Source: Pseudonocardia broussonetiae
Lineage (GTDB): Bacteria; Actinomycetota; Actinomycetes; Mycobacteriales; Pseudonocardiaceae
Assembly (NCBI RefSeq): GCF_013155125.1
Contig: NZ_CP053564.1
Coordinates: 3,417,501 to 3,481,500, forward strand
Reading direction: 5' to 3'
DNA length: 64,000 nucleotides
Shown: piece after piece, positions 37,456-46,054 of the stretch
Layout: each line of letters opens with the position of its first letter
Numbering within the stretch: the stretch's first letter is position 1
Notes under the pieces: generated by a model
Told to the model about the DNA's origin: nothing
Seen by the model: only the letters and a program-made list of their open reading frames with translations
Database searches by the model: none
Program-made: the position numbers and the translations under genes

Positions 37456-38760
37456 TCAGGCTGCCGCCGCCGCCCCGCCCGTCGCCGCCACCGCCCGGGC
37501 CAGGGCCGCCACCGCGAGGTCCAGCTCCTCGGCGGTGATCGTCAGCGCCGGGCGGAAGCGCACCGAACGGTCCCCACTGCCCAGCATCAGCACGTGCTCC
37601 TCGCGCCGCAGGTGGGCCAGGACGGCGTCGCGGGCGGCGGGGGTGGGGAGGTCGGCCGCGCAGAACAGGCCCCGGCCCCGCACCGACGCGAGGCCGGGCA
37701 CGGCGGACAGGGCGTCGCGCAGGTGCGTCCCGAGCGCCGCGGCCCGCGCGAACAGGCCGTCGGACTCCATCACCTCCAGGTAGCGCCGCGCCCGGACCAT
37801 GTCGGTGAGATTGCCGCCCCACGTCGAGTTGATCCGCGACGAGGTCCGGAACACGTTGTCGGGCACCTCGTCGACGCGGCCCCCGGCCATCACGCCGCAC
37901 ACCTGCAGCTTCTTGCCGAACGCGACGACGTCGGGCGCCACCCCGAGCTGCTGGTAGGCCCACGCGGTGCCGGTCATCCCGCCGCCGGTCTGCACCTCGT
38001 CGAGGACGAACAGCGCGTCGTGCTCCACGCACAGCGCCTGCACCGCCTGCAGGAACTCCGGGCGCAGGTGGTTGTCGCCGCCCTCGCCCTGGATCGGCTC
38101 GGCGACGAAGCACGCGATGTCGTGCGGGTGCGCCGCGAACGCCGCGCGGGCCTGCTCCAGCGCGCGGGCCTCGGCGAGCCGGACGTCGCCGGGGAAGTGG
38201 GTGGCCGGCACGTCGATGCGGGGCCAGTCGAAGACCGGGTACAGCGCGGTCTTCACCGGGTCGGTGTTGGTGAGCGAGAGCGAGTAGCCGCCGCGGCCGT
38301 GGAACGCGCGGGTCAGGTGCAGCACCCGCGTCCCGAGGTGCGCGGGCCGCCCGTGCGCCGCGTTGTGGCGCCGCTTCCAGTCGAACGCCGTCTTCAGCGC
38401 GTTCTCGACGGCCGGCCCGCCGCCCTCGACGAAGAACAGGTGCGGCAGCGCCGGGTCCCCGACGACGCGCGCGAACACCTCGACGAACCGCGCCATCGCG
38501 ACGGTGTAGACGTCGGAGTTCGACGGCTTGTTCACCGCCACCTCGGTGAGCTCGGCGAGGAACGCCGGGTCGTCGACGAGCGCGGGCGGGTTCATCCCGA
38601 GCGGCGCGGAGGCGAAGAAGCTGAACAGGTCGAGGTAGCGGGTGCCGTCGCGGGCGTCCACGATCCAGGAGCCGTGGGAGGCGCGCGTGTCGAGCACGAG
38701 GTCGAAGCCGTCGACGAGCAGGTGGCGGCGCAGGGTGTCGTGGACGTCCTCCGGGTTCAT
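37456..38760 (-). CDS. lat: L-lysine 6-transaminase
   Basis: 434 residues, class III PLP aminotransferase. PLP Lys in VVAFGKKLQVCGVMAGGR (about 283); other blocks are FFVEGGGPAVENALKTAFDWKRRHN, CFVAEPIQGEGGDNHLRPEFL and FVLDEVQTGGGMTG, matching mycobacterial Lat. It moves the epsilon-amino group of lysine to 2-oxoglutarate. ATG 38760 fits family length; the frame runs on upstream only by chance. Divergent from an Lrp-type regulator, as with lat/lrpA in mycobacteria. Confidence 0.93.
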   Translation of the reverse strand: MNPEDVHDTLRRHLLVDGFDLVLDTRASHGSWIVDARDGTRYLDLFSFFASAPLGMNPPALVDDPAFLAELTEVAVNKPSNSDVYTVAMARFVEVFARVVGDPALPHLFFVEGGGPAVENALKTAFDWKRRHNAAHGRPAHLGTRVLHLTRAFHGRGGYSLSLTNTDPVKTALYPVFDWPRIDVPATHFPGDVRLAEARALEQARAAFAAHPHDIACFVAEPIQGEGGDNHLRPEFLQAVQALCVEHDALFVLDEVQTGGGMTGTAWAYQQLGVAPDVVAFGKKLQVCGVMAGGRVDEVPDNVFRTSSRINSTWGGNLTDMVRARRYLEVMESDGLFARAAALGTHLRDALSAVPGLASVRGRGLFCAADLPTPAARDAVLAHLRREEHVLMLGSGDRSVRFRPALTITAEELDLAVAALARAVAATGGAAAAA

Positions 38761-38832
38761 GGGAGAAGTGTCCTGAGCCACCGGCCCGCAGGCACGACGC
38801 CGACCGTCGGGATGCGGTGACGACCTGCCACG

Positions 38833-39282
38833 ATGTCGGTCGTGCCACCGACGGATCGTCAGCCCGACGACCTGGACCGCCGCCTGCTCGCCCTCCTGCA
38901 GGACGACGCCCGCGCGACGATGGCCGACCTCGGCCGCGCGGTCGGCCTGTCCCGCACCGCCGTGCTCGCCCGCGTCCAGCGCCTGGAGCGCGACGGCGTG
39001 CTGCGCGGCTACCACGCCGACGTCGCGCTGCCCGACGTCGCGGCGGCGCACCGGGCGCGGGTCGGCGTCGTCGTCCGCACGACCGACGTCGCCGCCTACG
39101 CCGCCCGCCTCGCGGAGCTCCCCGGCTGCGCGGAGATCGAGGCGGTGACGGGGGAGTACGACCTCGTCGTGCTCCTGACCGCCCCCACGGCGGTGCAGCT
39201 CGACGCGCTGCTCGACCGCGTGCACGGCTGGCGCGAGACCGTCCGCACGACGACCTGGGTGGTGCTGCGGCGGTACCGCTGA
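38833..39282 (+). CDS. Lrp/AsnC-family regulator (LrpA-like)
   Basis: 149 residues. An N-terminal HTH (DDLDRRLLALLQDDARATMADLGRAVGLSRTAVLARVQRLERDGVL) is followed by a RAM ligand domain (VVVRTTDVAAYAARLAELPGCAEIEAVTGEYDLVVLL). It is divergent from lat and probably controls it in response to amino acids. The GTG at 38842, with CACGAT 6 nt before it, is an equally plausible leaderless start. Confidence 0.88.
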   Translation: MSVVPPTDRQPDDLDRRLLALLQDDARATMADLGRAVGLSRTAVLARVQRLERDGVLRGYHADVALPDVAAAHRARVGVVVRTTDVAAYAARLAELPGCAEIEAVTGEYDLVVLLTAPTAVQLDALLDRVHGWRETVRTTTWVVLRRYR

Positions 39283-39399
39283 ACGGGAACAGCGCCACGG
39301 ACGGGTGATGGAGTCCGGACCTTTCTCGGGCCGCTCCCAGACAACGATCATGTTCGGCCCGGCTCGCACCCACCGGACGGAGCAGCGCGTTGACCGGAT

Positions 39400-39489
39400 G
39401 TGCCGATCGTCCTGCTCGAGGTCTTCTGGGTGACCCGTCGCCAGAACTCCTTCGACGAGCTGTGTCCGCGGGTGTCCGACCCCCGCTGA
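39400..39489 (+). CDS. Mini-ORF 1, candidate 29-residue peptide
   Basis: GTG at 39400, the first start after an in-frame stop at 39391, ending TGA 39487-39489. The peptide starts MP and contains LE-V-FW-VT-RR-QNS-FD-EL-C, with one Cys at position 22. It is clearly related, with no gap, to the second mini-ORF 32 bp downstream. No good ribosome site: GGAG is 17 nt upstream. It could be a leader peptide, a peptide precursor or a small protein. The case rests on the paralogy; expression is unproven. Confidence 0.45.
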   Translation: MPIVLLEVFWVTRRQNSFDELCPRVSDPR

Positions 39490-39521
39490 CCCGTCGACCG
39501 CACATCCCCCTCCGGAGCCCC

Positions 39522-39596
39522 GTGCCCCCGCTCGAACCGTTCTGGACCGGCCGTCGCGCCGGCCTGTTCGACCAGTGGTGTCGCCCGGTCGCGTGA
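39522..39596 (+). CDS. Mini-ORF 2, candidate 24-residue peptide
   Basis: GTG at 39522 with GGAG 4 nt upstream; stop TGA 39594-39596. It starts MPP and contains LE-P-FW-TG-RR-AGL-FD-QW-C, with one Cys at position 18. Nine of 17 aligned residues are identical to mini-ORF 1 at the same spacing. It is followed by a GC hairpin (39613-39636) and then the SBP56-like gene. A 68-codon TTG frame (39390) includes it, but the short GTG form aligns best with its paralogue. Confidence 0.5.
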   Translation: MPPLEPFWTGRRAGLFDQWCRPVA

Positions 39597-39612
39597 CCCG
39601 TCGCCTCGTGAA

Positions 39613-39636
39613 CCCCCCGTGCCCGGCACCGGGGGG
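39613..39636 (+). terminator. Hairpin between mini-ORF 2 and the SBP56-like gene
   Basis: CCCCCCG / CGGGGGG stem around TGCCCGGCAC, 17 nt after the mini-ORF 2 stop and about 65 nt before the next start. It could be an attenuator or partial terminator that raises peptide-gene expression relative to the downstream genes. Confidence 0.5.
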
Positions 39637-39700
39637 AGGCGGCCGTGCGCGCGGCCGTGCCCGCCCCCGATCCGCTCCCCCTGCTCCCCAGGAGAACCGC

Positions 39701-41536
39701 TTGTCCCCCCTGCACACCCGACGACGGCGCTGGACCGCCGTCGCCGTGGCCGTCCCGCTCGTCGCGGGCGCCACGGCGCTGGCCGGCCAGGCCACCGCCG
39801 ACTCCCCGATCCACACCGTCACCTCCGAGTTCCACGACAGCGTCGGCACGCTGTTCACCGCGACGAACCACCTCGTCGACCTGCCGGGCGTCGTCCCGGT
39901 GGGGGAGCCCGGCCACGAGGGCAAGGAGTACCTCGTCGTCTGGGCCGGTGACGAGAACGTCGCCGACACCAGCGGCCAGGACATCGCCGACACCCCGCTC
40001 GCGGTCGGCGCGGTCAAGGAGCTCTCCGAGCTGCCCACCGACCTGCCCGGCCAGGACTTCCTCGCCGTCATCGACGCCGACGCCGACTCGCCGACCTACG
40101 GGAAGGTCGTCAACACGGTCACGCTCGGCCCGGTGCCGGAGAACGAGCCGCACCACATGCAGTACATCCACACGGCGGGCGACAGCATCTACGCCGGCGG
40201 CCTGTTCTCCGACATCACCTACGTCTTCGACACCGCGAAGCTCCCGCTGCTGGAGCTCTCGGGAGTCAGCAACCCGGTCGACACCCCCTGCGGCTCGGTG
40301 CCCGACGCCTACTGGGTGCTCGACGACGGCACCGCCTACGGCACCTACATGGGCGGGCCGGACGTCCCGGGGCCGTGCCGGTACACCAACGGCGAGGTCC
40401 GCGTCGGCAACGGCTTCGCCGGCAGCCCCGGCTCGGTCGTGCGGCTGGACCAGCAGGGCCGCACGCTGGCCGAGGTCCCGGCCGCGCTCCCGACCGCGGA
40501 GTTCCCGGAGGACTGCCACAACCTCCCGGCACTCCCGGTCCCGACCTGCGCGAACCCGCACGGCATCCAGGTCCGCGAGGACCTGGACACGATGGTCACG
40601 AGCGACTACTGCGAGCCGCGCAACATCATCCTCGACCCGGTGAAGGCGCCCGACCACAAGCTGTGCCGGCCGACGATCCGCACCTGGGACATCTCCGACC
40701 GGAACAACCCGCAGGTCGTCTCCGTCGCCAAGCTGCCCGACGGTCCGCGCCGCGAGACCAACCCGGCGCACGAGGAGAACCAGGCGATCATGGAGACGAC
40801 GGTGACGAACCTGCCGGAGCACCGGGGGGCGTTCGCCGAGTCCATGTGCGGCGGCGCGATCTTCTACGCGCCCGACATCACCGTGCCGGAGCCGGCGTGG
40901 CGCGAGGTCTTCGACAACACGACCGCGGCGCTGTCGGTGGACCCCGACGTCATCGAGGGCGGCGGCTGCGACGGCGGCGGCTGGGTGCAGACCTCGCTGG
41001 ACGACAGGTACCTCTACCACGCGGTGATCGGCCGCGGCCCGGGCGCGCAGTTCCCGGAGGACCAGGGCACCACCAAGATGATCTACACGCTGGACATCCG
41101 GGCCCTGCTCGCCGCCGGTGACTCGCCCGACTGCAGCATCGACACGATCCTCGAGGTCGCCGAGGGCGGCGAGGAGGCCGACTGCCCGGCGCTGGTCGAC
41201 GTGCTCGAGGTGACCGACACGACGTCGGGCGGCCCGCACTGGGGCGCGCTGGACAACTACGCCGCCAACGGCGACGGCACCTACAGCGAGACCACGGACG
41301 TCACCCGCATCGCGTACTCGAACTACTTCGTGGCGCGCACGGGGATCGACGGCAACCACCGGGTCTGCCTCGCCGACGTGCAGGACGGCGTGATGACCGT
41401 CGACGAGGACTTCCGCGACGAGGCCCGCGGCGGCACCTGCGTCGACTTCAACCGCCTGGCCTGGCCGCACGGCGAGACCGGCAACGCCAAGCCGCACTCG
41501 ATGATCTTCGCGGTGGCCGGTGGCGACGTCCGCTGA
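39701..41536 (+). CDS. Secreted SBP56/methanethiol-oxidase-like beta-propeller protein
   Basis: 611 residues. A Tat/Sec-like signal (RRRRWTAVAVAVPLVAGATALA) cleaves near ATA-DS. Similarity to SBP56 (human SELENBP1, bacterial MtoX) is by pattern: FLAVIDADADSPTYGKVVN, ENEPHHMQYIHTAGDSIYAGG (His-His metal-site block), NPHGIQVREDLDTMVTSDY, GGWVQTSLDDRYLYHAV. Known members oxidise methanethiol with copper. Unusual for the family, this one has about 12 Cys in its mature part, suggesting disulfides outside the cell. TTG start with AGGAG 6 nt upstream. The stop overlaps the next gene by 17 bp. Confidence 0.72.
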   Translation: MSPLHTRRRRWTAVAVAVPLVAGATALAGQATADSPIHTVTSEFHDSVGTLFTATNHLVDLPGVVPVGEPGHEGKEYLVVWAGDENVADTSGQDIADTPLAVGAVKELSELPTDLPGQDFLAVIDADADSPTYGKVVNTVTLGPVPENEPHHMQYIHTAGDSIYAGGLFSDITYVFDTAKLPLLELSGVSNPVDTPCGSVPDAYWVLDDGTAYGTYMGGPDVPGPCRYTNGEVRVGNGFAGSPGSVVRLDQQGRTLAEVPAALPTAEFPEDCHNLPALPVPTCANPHGIQVREDLDTMVTSDYCEPRNIILDPVKAPDHKLCRPTIRTWDISDRNNPQVVSVAKLPDGPRRETNPAHEENQAIMETTVTNLPEHRGAFAESMCGGAIFYAPDITVPEPAWREVFDNTTAALSVDPDVIEGGGCDGGGWVQTSLDDRYLYHAVIGRGPGAQFPEDQGTTKMIYTLDIRALLAAGDSPDCSIDTILEVAEGGEEADCPALVDVLEVTDTTSGGPHWGALDNYAANGDGTYSETTDVTRIAYSNYFVARTGIDGNHRVCLADVQDGVMTVDEDFRDEARGGTCVDFNRLAWPHGETGNAKPHSMIFAVAGGDVR

Positions 41537-43355
41537 CGGCGTCACGGACCGGGGGGCGGGCCCGACGCGGCCCGCCCTCCGGGGCGCCGCCCCCCTGCTC
41601 GGCCTGCTCGTCACGGGGGCGGCCTCGCCGCTCCCGGACGGGCACGGCCACCTGTCCGGCGGCGAGGCCGCCTCCTTCCTCACCGCGCCGTTGGCCGCGG
41701 CGCTCGGGATCACCGGGCTCCTCGCCGCGGCGCTCGTCGCCGGGACCGCGCTGCTCCGCGGCGCGGACGCCCCCACCCGCCGGACCGCGATCGCCGCCGA
41801 GGCGGGCGCGGGGTACGCCGTCGCCGTGCTGGCCCTGGGCTGGCTCGGCGGCGGGGCGGGCGCGCTCGCGTCCGTGCCCCGCACCCTCGCGGTCGTCGCG
41901 GCGGCGGTGCTCGTGGCCCGCGCCCGGCGCGTCCCGACCGTGGCCGCGGGCGTCCTGCTCGCCGGGCTGCTCGCCGTCGAGACCCTCCTGACCTTCGGCC
42001 CCGCCGCGGCCGGCCTCGTCGTGTCCGTCGTCGCCGGGCTGGGCGTGCTGGCCGCTGTGGCCTGCGCCGACGACCCCGTCGCCGAGCTGCGCCGCCGCAC
42101 CCCGCTCGCCGCGGTGGCGCTCGTCGGTGCGGCGGCCGCGGCCGCCGCCGGCGCCGTCGTCGACGGCCTGCGCCCCGACGCCGTCTCGGCGACGTCCGGG
42201 GCGGGCGTCGTGCTCGTCACGGGACTCCTGCTGCTCGCCGTCACGGCGGCGGGCTGGGTGCGCGGCCGCGACCCGGCGCACCGCCGGGCAGCGGCAGGCG
42301 CCGCCGCGGCGGGTTCGGTCGCGCTCGTCTCCCTCACCGCGCTGCTCGCGCTGCCCGCCCCGGTCGCCCTGCCCGACGAGGGCCGCCCGCTGCTGCGGAC
42401 GGTCGCGCTCGGCGGCCTCACCGTGCCCGTCGCCGTCGTCCCGCAGCGGCCCGGCCCGAACCTGGTCTTCGTCGGTGACCCGCCCGGCACCGCACCCACC
42501 GGTCCCGCTCCCGTCACGGACGTCACCGCCGGGGGAGTCCCGGCGGCGGCCCGCGACGGCGCCCCCGGGCACTGGGCGGTCGTCGACCTCCCGGCGGGTG
42601 CGGGCGAGCTCGTCGTCACCTCCGGCGCGCACCGCGCGGTCCTGCGGCTGCGCACCGGCGCGGACCCGGCCCCCGCGGACCTCGTCGCCGGGCTGACCGG
42701 CCCGGACGGCCCGGAGTGCCTCAGCGCCGTGGTCGGCGCGCTGGTGCGCGAGGGCGCCGAGGTCCCGGCGGCCTGCCCGGCGGGCGCGCTCACCGACACC
42801 GACGCGGCGACGCTGCGGTCCACGGTGCGCTTCCTCGCCGACCGGGACGCCCCCTCGCTGCACGTCGTCGACGACGGCTCGCCCCGCTCGACGGCGGCCG
42901 CCGCCGTGGCGCGCGACGCCGCGGCCGCCCACGGGCTGCCGCTCTCGGACGGCGTCGCGACGTCGGGGGCCGTGCTCGTCGTCGCCGGCTGGGAGACCGG
43001 GGGCCGGCGGCTGGTCGACGAGGCGCTGGGCCTGTCGACGGTCTTCGGCACCTACGCCGCGCCGTGGCTGGCCACCGGACCGGTGCTGGGGCGCCAGACC
43101 GGGGCGGTCACCGCGCTCACGGTCGACCCGCGCGCCGAACCCGCACAGCGCTACGTCGCCGACCTGCGCGCGTCCGGGGTCACCGGGCTCGCCTCGCCCG
43201 CGGGCCTCGCGGCCTGGGGCGCGACCGCCGACGGGGGGCCGCGGATCTTCACGGCCGTGCAGGTCTCGGTCATGCCGGGGGACCACGCGCACGCCACCGA
43301 CACGTGGCTGCCGGGGGGCACGTTCACGGCGGTGACGCCCCCGCTCCCGGTGTGA
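41520..43355 (+). CDS. Membrane protein with extracytoplasmic sensor-like domains
   Basis: 611 residues. About eight hydrophobic helices fill residues 1-285. At about 290-380 is a small beta domain whose VPVAVVPQRPGPNLVFVG resembles the FixH/YtkA-like tail of copper proteins. Residues 395-595 resemble a type I periplasmic binding domain (STVRFLADRDAPSLHVVDDG, AVLVVAGWETGGRRLVDEAL, GTYAAPWL). His motifs DGHGHLSGG and MPGDHAHATDTW are at the ends. It overlaps the SBP56-like gene by 17 bp, so the products probably act together, perhaps in copper loading or sensing. I do not recognise the whole architecture. Confidence 0.6.
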   Translation: MATSADGVTDRGAGPTRPALRGAAPLLGLLVTGAASPLPDGHGHLSGGEAASFLTAPLAAALGITGLLAAALVAGTALLRGADAPTRRTAIAAEAGAGYAVAVLALGWLGGGAGALASVPRTLAVVAAAVLVARARRVPTVAAGVLLAGLLAVETLLTFGPAAAGLVVSVVAGLGVLAAVACADDPVAELRRRTPLAAVALVGAAAAAAAGAVVDGLRPDAVSATSGAGVVLVTGLLLLAVTAAGWVRGRDPAHRRAAAGAAAAGSVALVSLTALLALPAPVALPDEGRPLLRTVALGGLTVPVAVVPQRPGPNLVFVGDPPGTAPTGPAPVTDVTAGGVPAAARDGAPGHWAVVDLPAGAGELVVTSGAHRAVLRLRTGADPAPADLVAGLTGPDGPECLSAVVGALVREGAEVPAACPAGALTDTDAATLRSTVRFLADRDAPSLHVVDDGSPRSTAAAAVARDAAAAHGLPLSDGVATSGAVLVVAGWETGGRRLVDEALGLSTVFGTYAAPWLATGPVLGRQTGAVTALTVDPRAEPAQRYVADLRASGVTGLASPAGLAAWGATADGGPRIFTAVQVSVMPGDHAHATDTWLPGGTFTAVTPPLPV

Positions 43356-43403
43356 CCTCCGGGCGGGGGTGCGTCGGTCACCGGATCATGGTCTGCCGCC
43401 CGA

Positions 43404-43409
43404 TACCGT
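43404..43409 (+). promoter_or_regulatory. -10 of leaderless ftsK
   Basis: TACCGT, 6 nt, ATG at 43416; no ribosome site between. Confidence 0.6.
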
Positions 43410-43415
43410 GGATCC

Positions 43416-45944
43416 ATGGCAGGACGGACGACGACCAGCAGCACGGCGCGCGCGTCGTCCCCCCGCAAGCGCCCGTCGTCGACGCGCCGGGCCCCCGCGC
43501 GGCGGCCCCCGGCCCGCAAGGCGCCCCCGCGCCGCGACCTGCTCGACAAGGCCATCGACGCCACCGGCCGCGGCATGGCCCGCCTCGGGCGCGCCACCGG
43601 CAAGGCCGTCGGGCGCACCCGCGAGATCGACCCGGCCCACCGCCGCGACGGCCTCGGCGTCGCCCTGCTCGTGCTCGCCGTCGTCACCGCGGCGGGCGTG
43701 TGGTGGGGCGCGGGCGGGCCGGTGGGGCAGTGGCTCTCCGGCGCCGTCGGCTCGGTCATCGGGCGCGGCGCGTACCTGCTGCCGCTGATCCTGCTCGTCG
43801 TCGGCATCGTGCTGGTGGCCACCGAGCCGCAGCCCGACTCGCGCCCGCGCGTCGCCGTCGGGACGCTGCTGCTCGCCCTCGGCGGGCTCGGGCTCGTGCA
43901 CCTGGTGTCCGGCTCGCCCGTCGAGCCCGCGCTGTGGGCCACCGGAGGAGGGGCCGTCGGCTACCTCGCGGCCACGCCGCTCGCCACCGGGCTCACGGCC
44001 TGGGTCGCCGCGCCCGTGCTCGTCCTGCTCACCGGGTACGCGTTCCTCGTGCTCACCGCCACGCCGGTCCGCGCGGTGCCCGACCGCGTCCGGCGCCTGC
44101 TCGGCCGGGCCGTCGAGCCGGCCGAGGGCGAGACCGGGTCCGAGGGCGGCGAGGCCGAGGAGATCGTCCCCGACCCCGTCATCGAGGCGGAGACGGCGCT
44201 GCGCCGCCCGGCGCGCCGCCGGCAGGCCAGGGTCGCCGACGTCGTCCGCGACGAGCTGGGCGAGCCGCCCGTCGTCATCGACCAGGAGGACGTCCCGCTC
44301 CCCGACGAGCCGCCGATGGAGGAGCCCCCGCCGCCGGTGCGCCGCCGCCCGCCGGCCGCGATCGTCGCCACGCCGCCCGTCGTCGACGAGCCGGACGGCC
44401 CCGTCGGCGAGCAGCTGCGCCTCACCGTGCCCGACCGCGAGGGCGAGCCGCCCTACGTCCTGCCGCCCGCCGACCTGCTGCCCACCGGGCCCGTCCCGAA
44501 GACCCGCAGCAGCGCGAACGACGCCATGATCGAGCGGATCACCGGCGTGCTGGAGCAGTTCTCCATCGACGCGCAGGTCACCGGCTTCACGCGCGGCCCG
44601 ACCGTCACCCGCTACGAGATCGAGCTGGGCCCGGCCGTCAAGGTCGAGAAGATCACCCAGCTGACGAAGAACATCTCCTACGCCGTCGCCACCGACAACG
44701 TGCGCATCCTGGCGCCGATCCCGGGCAAGTCGGCCGTCGGCATCGAGGTGCCCAACACCGACCGCGAGATGGTCCGCCTGGGCGACGTCCTGCGCAGCGG
44801 CACCGCGCGCGCCGAGCAGCACCCGCTCGTCGTCGGGCTGGGCAAGGACATCGAGGGCCACTTCCTCACCGCGAACCTCGCGAAGATGCCCCACCTGCTG
44901 GTCGCGGGCTCCACCGGCTCGGGCAAGTCGAGCTTCGTCAACTCCATGCTCGTGTCGCTGCTGAGCCGGGCCACGCCCGACGAGGTCCGGATGATCCTCA
45001 TCGACCCCAAGATGGTCGAGCTGACGCCCTACGAGGGCATCCCGCACCTCATCACGCCCATCATCACCCAGCCCAAGAAGGCGGCGTCCGCGCTGGCCTG
45101 GCTGGTGGAGGAGATGGAGCAGCGCTACCAGGACATGCAGGTCAACAAGGTCCGCCACGTCGACGAGTTCAACCGCAAGGTGCGCAACGGCGAGATCACC
45201 GCGCCGCTGGGCTCCGAGCGCGTCTACCGGCCCTACCCCTACATCCTGTGCATCGTCGACGAGCTCGCCGACCTCATGATGACCGCCCCCCGCGACGTCG
45301 AGGACGCCGTCGTGCGGATCACGCAGAAGGCCCGCGCCGCCGGCATCCACCTGGTGCTCGCGACGCAGCGGCCCTCCGTCGACGTCGTCACCGGCCTGAT
45401 CAAGACCAACGTGCCCTCGCGCCTGGCGTTCGCCACCTCGTCGCTCACCGACAGCCGCGTCATCCTCGACCAGCCCGGCGCCGAGAAGCTCATCGGCATG
45501 GGCGACGCGCTGTACCTGCCGATGGGCATGAGCAAGCCCGTCCGCATGCAGGGCGCGTTCGTCGACGACGACGAGATCTCCGCCGTCGTCGCGTTCACCA
45601 AGGACCAGGCCGAGCCCACCTACACCGAGGGTGTCACCGCGCAGAAGGCCGGCGAGGCCAAGGAGGTCGACCCGGAGATCGGCGACGACCTGGAGCTGCT
45701 CGTCCAGGCCACCGAGCTGATCGTCACCTCGCAGTTCGGCTCGACGTCGATGCTGCAGCGCAAGCTGCGCGTCGGGTTCGCGAAGGCGGGCCGCCTGATG
45801 GACCTGCTGGAGACGCGCGGGGTCGTCGGGCCGTCGGAGGGGTCGAAGGCGCGCGACGTCCTCATCAAGCCCGACGAGCTCGACGGTGTGATCTGGCTCA
45901 TGCGCGGCGGCGGCGGAAGCGAGCCGGAGGAGCCGGACGAATGA
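43416..45944 (+). CDS. ftsK: DNA translocase FtsK
   Basis: 842 residues. A basic N-terminal tail, four TM helices (about 80-215), an acidic/Pro linker, then the motor with VAGSTGSGKSSFVNSMLVSLL (Walker A, about 500) and LCIVDELADLMM (Walker B), and the gamma DNA-reading domain at the C-terminus (TELIVTSQFGSTSMLQRKLRVGFAKAGRLMDLLETRGVVGPSEGSKARDVL). It pumps DNA at the septum and helps resolve chromosome dimers. Confidence 0.97.
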   Translation: MAGRTTTSSTARASSPRKRPSSTRRAPARRPPARKAPPRRDLLDKAIDATGRGMARLGRATGKAVGRTREIDPAHRRDGLGVALLVLAVVTAAGVWWGAGGPVGQWLSGAVGSVIGRGAYLLPLILLVVGIVLVATEPQPDSRPRVAVGTLLLALGGLGLVHLVSGSPVEPALWATGGGAVGYLAATPLATGLTAWVAAPVLVLLTGYAFLVLTATPVRAVPDRVRRLLGRAVEPAEGETGSEGGEAEEIVPDPVIEAETALRRPARRRQARVADVVRDELGEPPVVIDQEDVPLPDEPPMEEPPPPVRRRPPAAIVATPPVVDEPDGPVGEQLRLTVPDREGEPPYVLPPADLLPTGPVPKTRSSANDAMIERITGVLEQFSIDAQVTGFTRGPTVTRYEIELGPAVKVEKITQLTKNISYAVATDNVRILAPIPGKSAVGIEVPNTDREMVRLGDVLRSGTARAEQHPLVVGLGKDIEGHFLTANLAKMPHLLVAGSTGSGKSSFVNSMLVSLLSRATPDEVRMILIDPKMVELTPYEGIPHLITPIITQPKKAASALAWLVEEMEQRYQDMQVNKVRHVDEFNRKVRNGEITAPLGSERVYRPYPYILCIVDELADLMMTAPRDVEDAVVRITQKARAAGIHLVLATQRPSVDVVTGLIKTNVPSRLAFATSSLTDSRVILDQPGAEKLIGMGDALYLPMGMSKPVRMQGAFVDDDEISAVVAFTKDQAEPTYTEGVTAQKAGEAKEVDPEIGDDLELLVQATELIVTSQFGSTSMLQRKLRVGFAKAGRLMDLLETRGVVGPSEGSKARDVLIKPDELDGVIWLMRGGGGSEPEEPDE

Positions 45945-45949
45945 CGGCC

Positions 45950-45970
45950 GTCCGTCGCGCGGCGACGGAC
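45950..45970 (+). terminator. ftsK terminator hairpin
   Basis: GTCCGTCGC / GCGACGGAC, 9-bp stem with a 3-nt loop, 5 nt after the ftsK stop. No U-tract. Confidence 0.6.
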
Positions 45971-46054
45971 CGTCACCGCGCTCGTCCGTTGCGGGCAGGC
46001 GGTGCCGCGGGGACCCGTGACACGATGAGGGTGTCTACGAGTCGGAGGGTCGGC

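Noticed and set aside
39283..39399. Cobalamin or other riboswitch upstream of the mini-ORFs
   Set aside because: Isolated GGGAA and GGTG words are present, but the B12 box and the ordered core pairings were not found; no other riboswitch class fitted.
39308..39430. About 40-codon ATG ORF upstream of mini-ORF 1
   Set aside because: No relation to the LExFW peptides, poor codon usage for this genome, and no ribosome site.
39390..39596. 68-codon TTG ORF covering the second mini-peptide
   Set aside because: Only its last 24 codons match the paralogous mini-ORF and the rest overlaps mini-ORF 1 in another frame; the GTG at 39522 with GGAG is preferred.
37406..43051. 1881-codon minus-strand ORF spanning lat, lrp, SBP56 and its partner
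   Set aside because: Compositional open frame. The genes inside it on the plus strand have domains, signal peptides and RBS; this frame has none.
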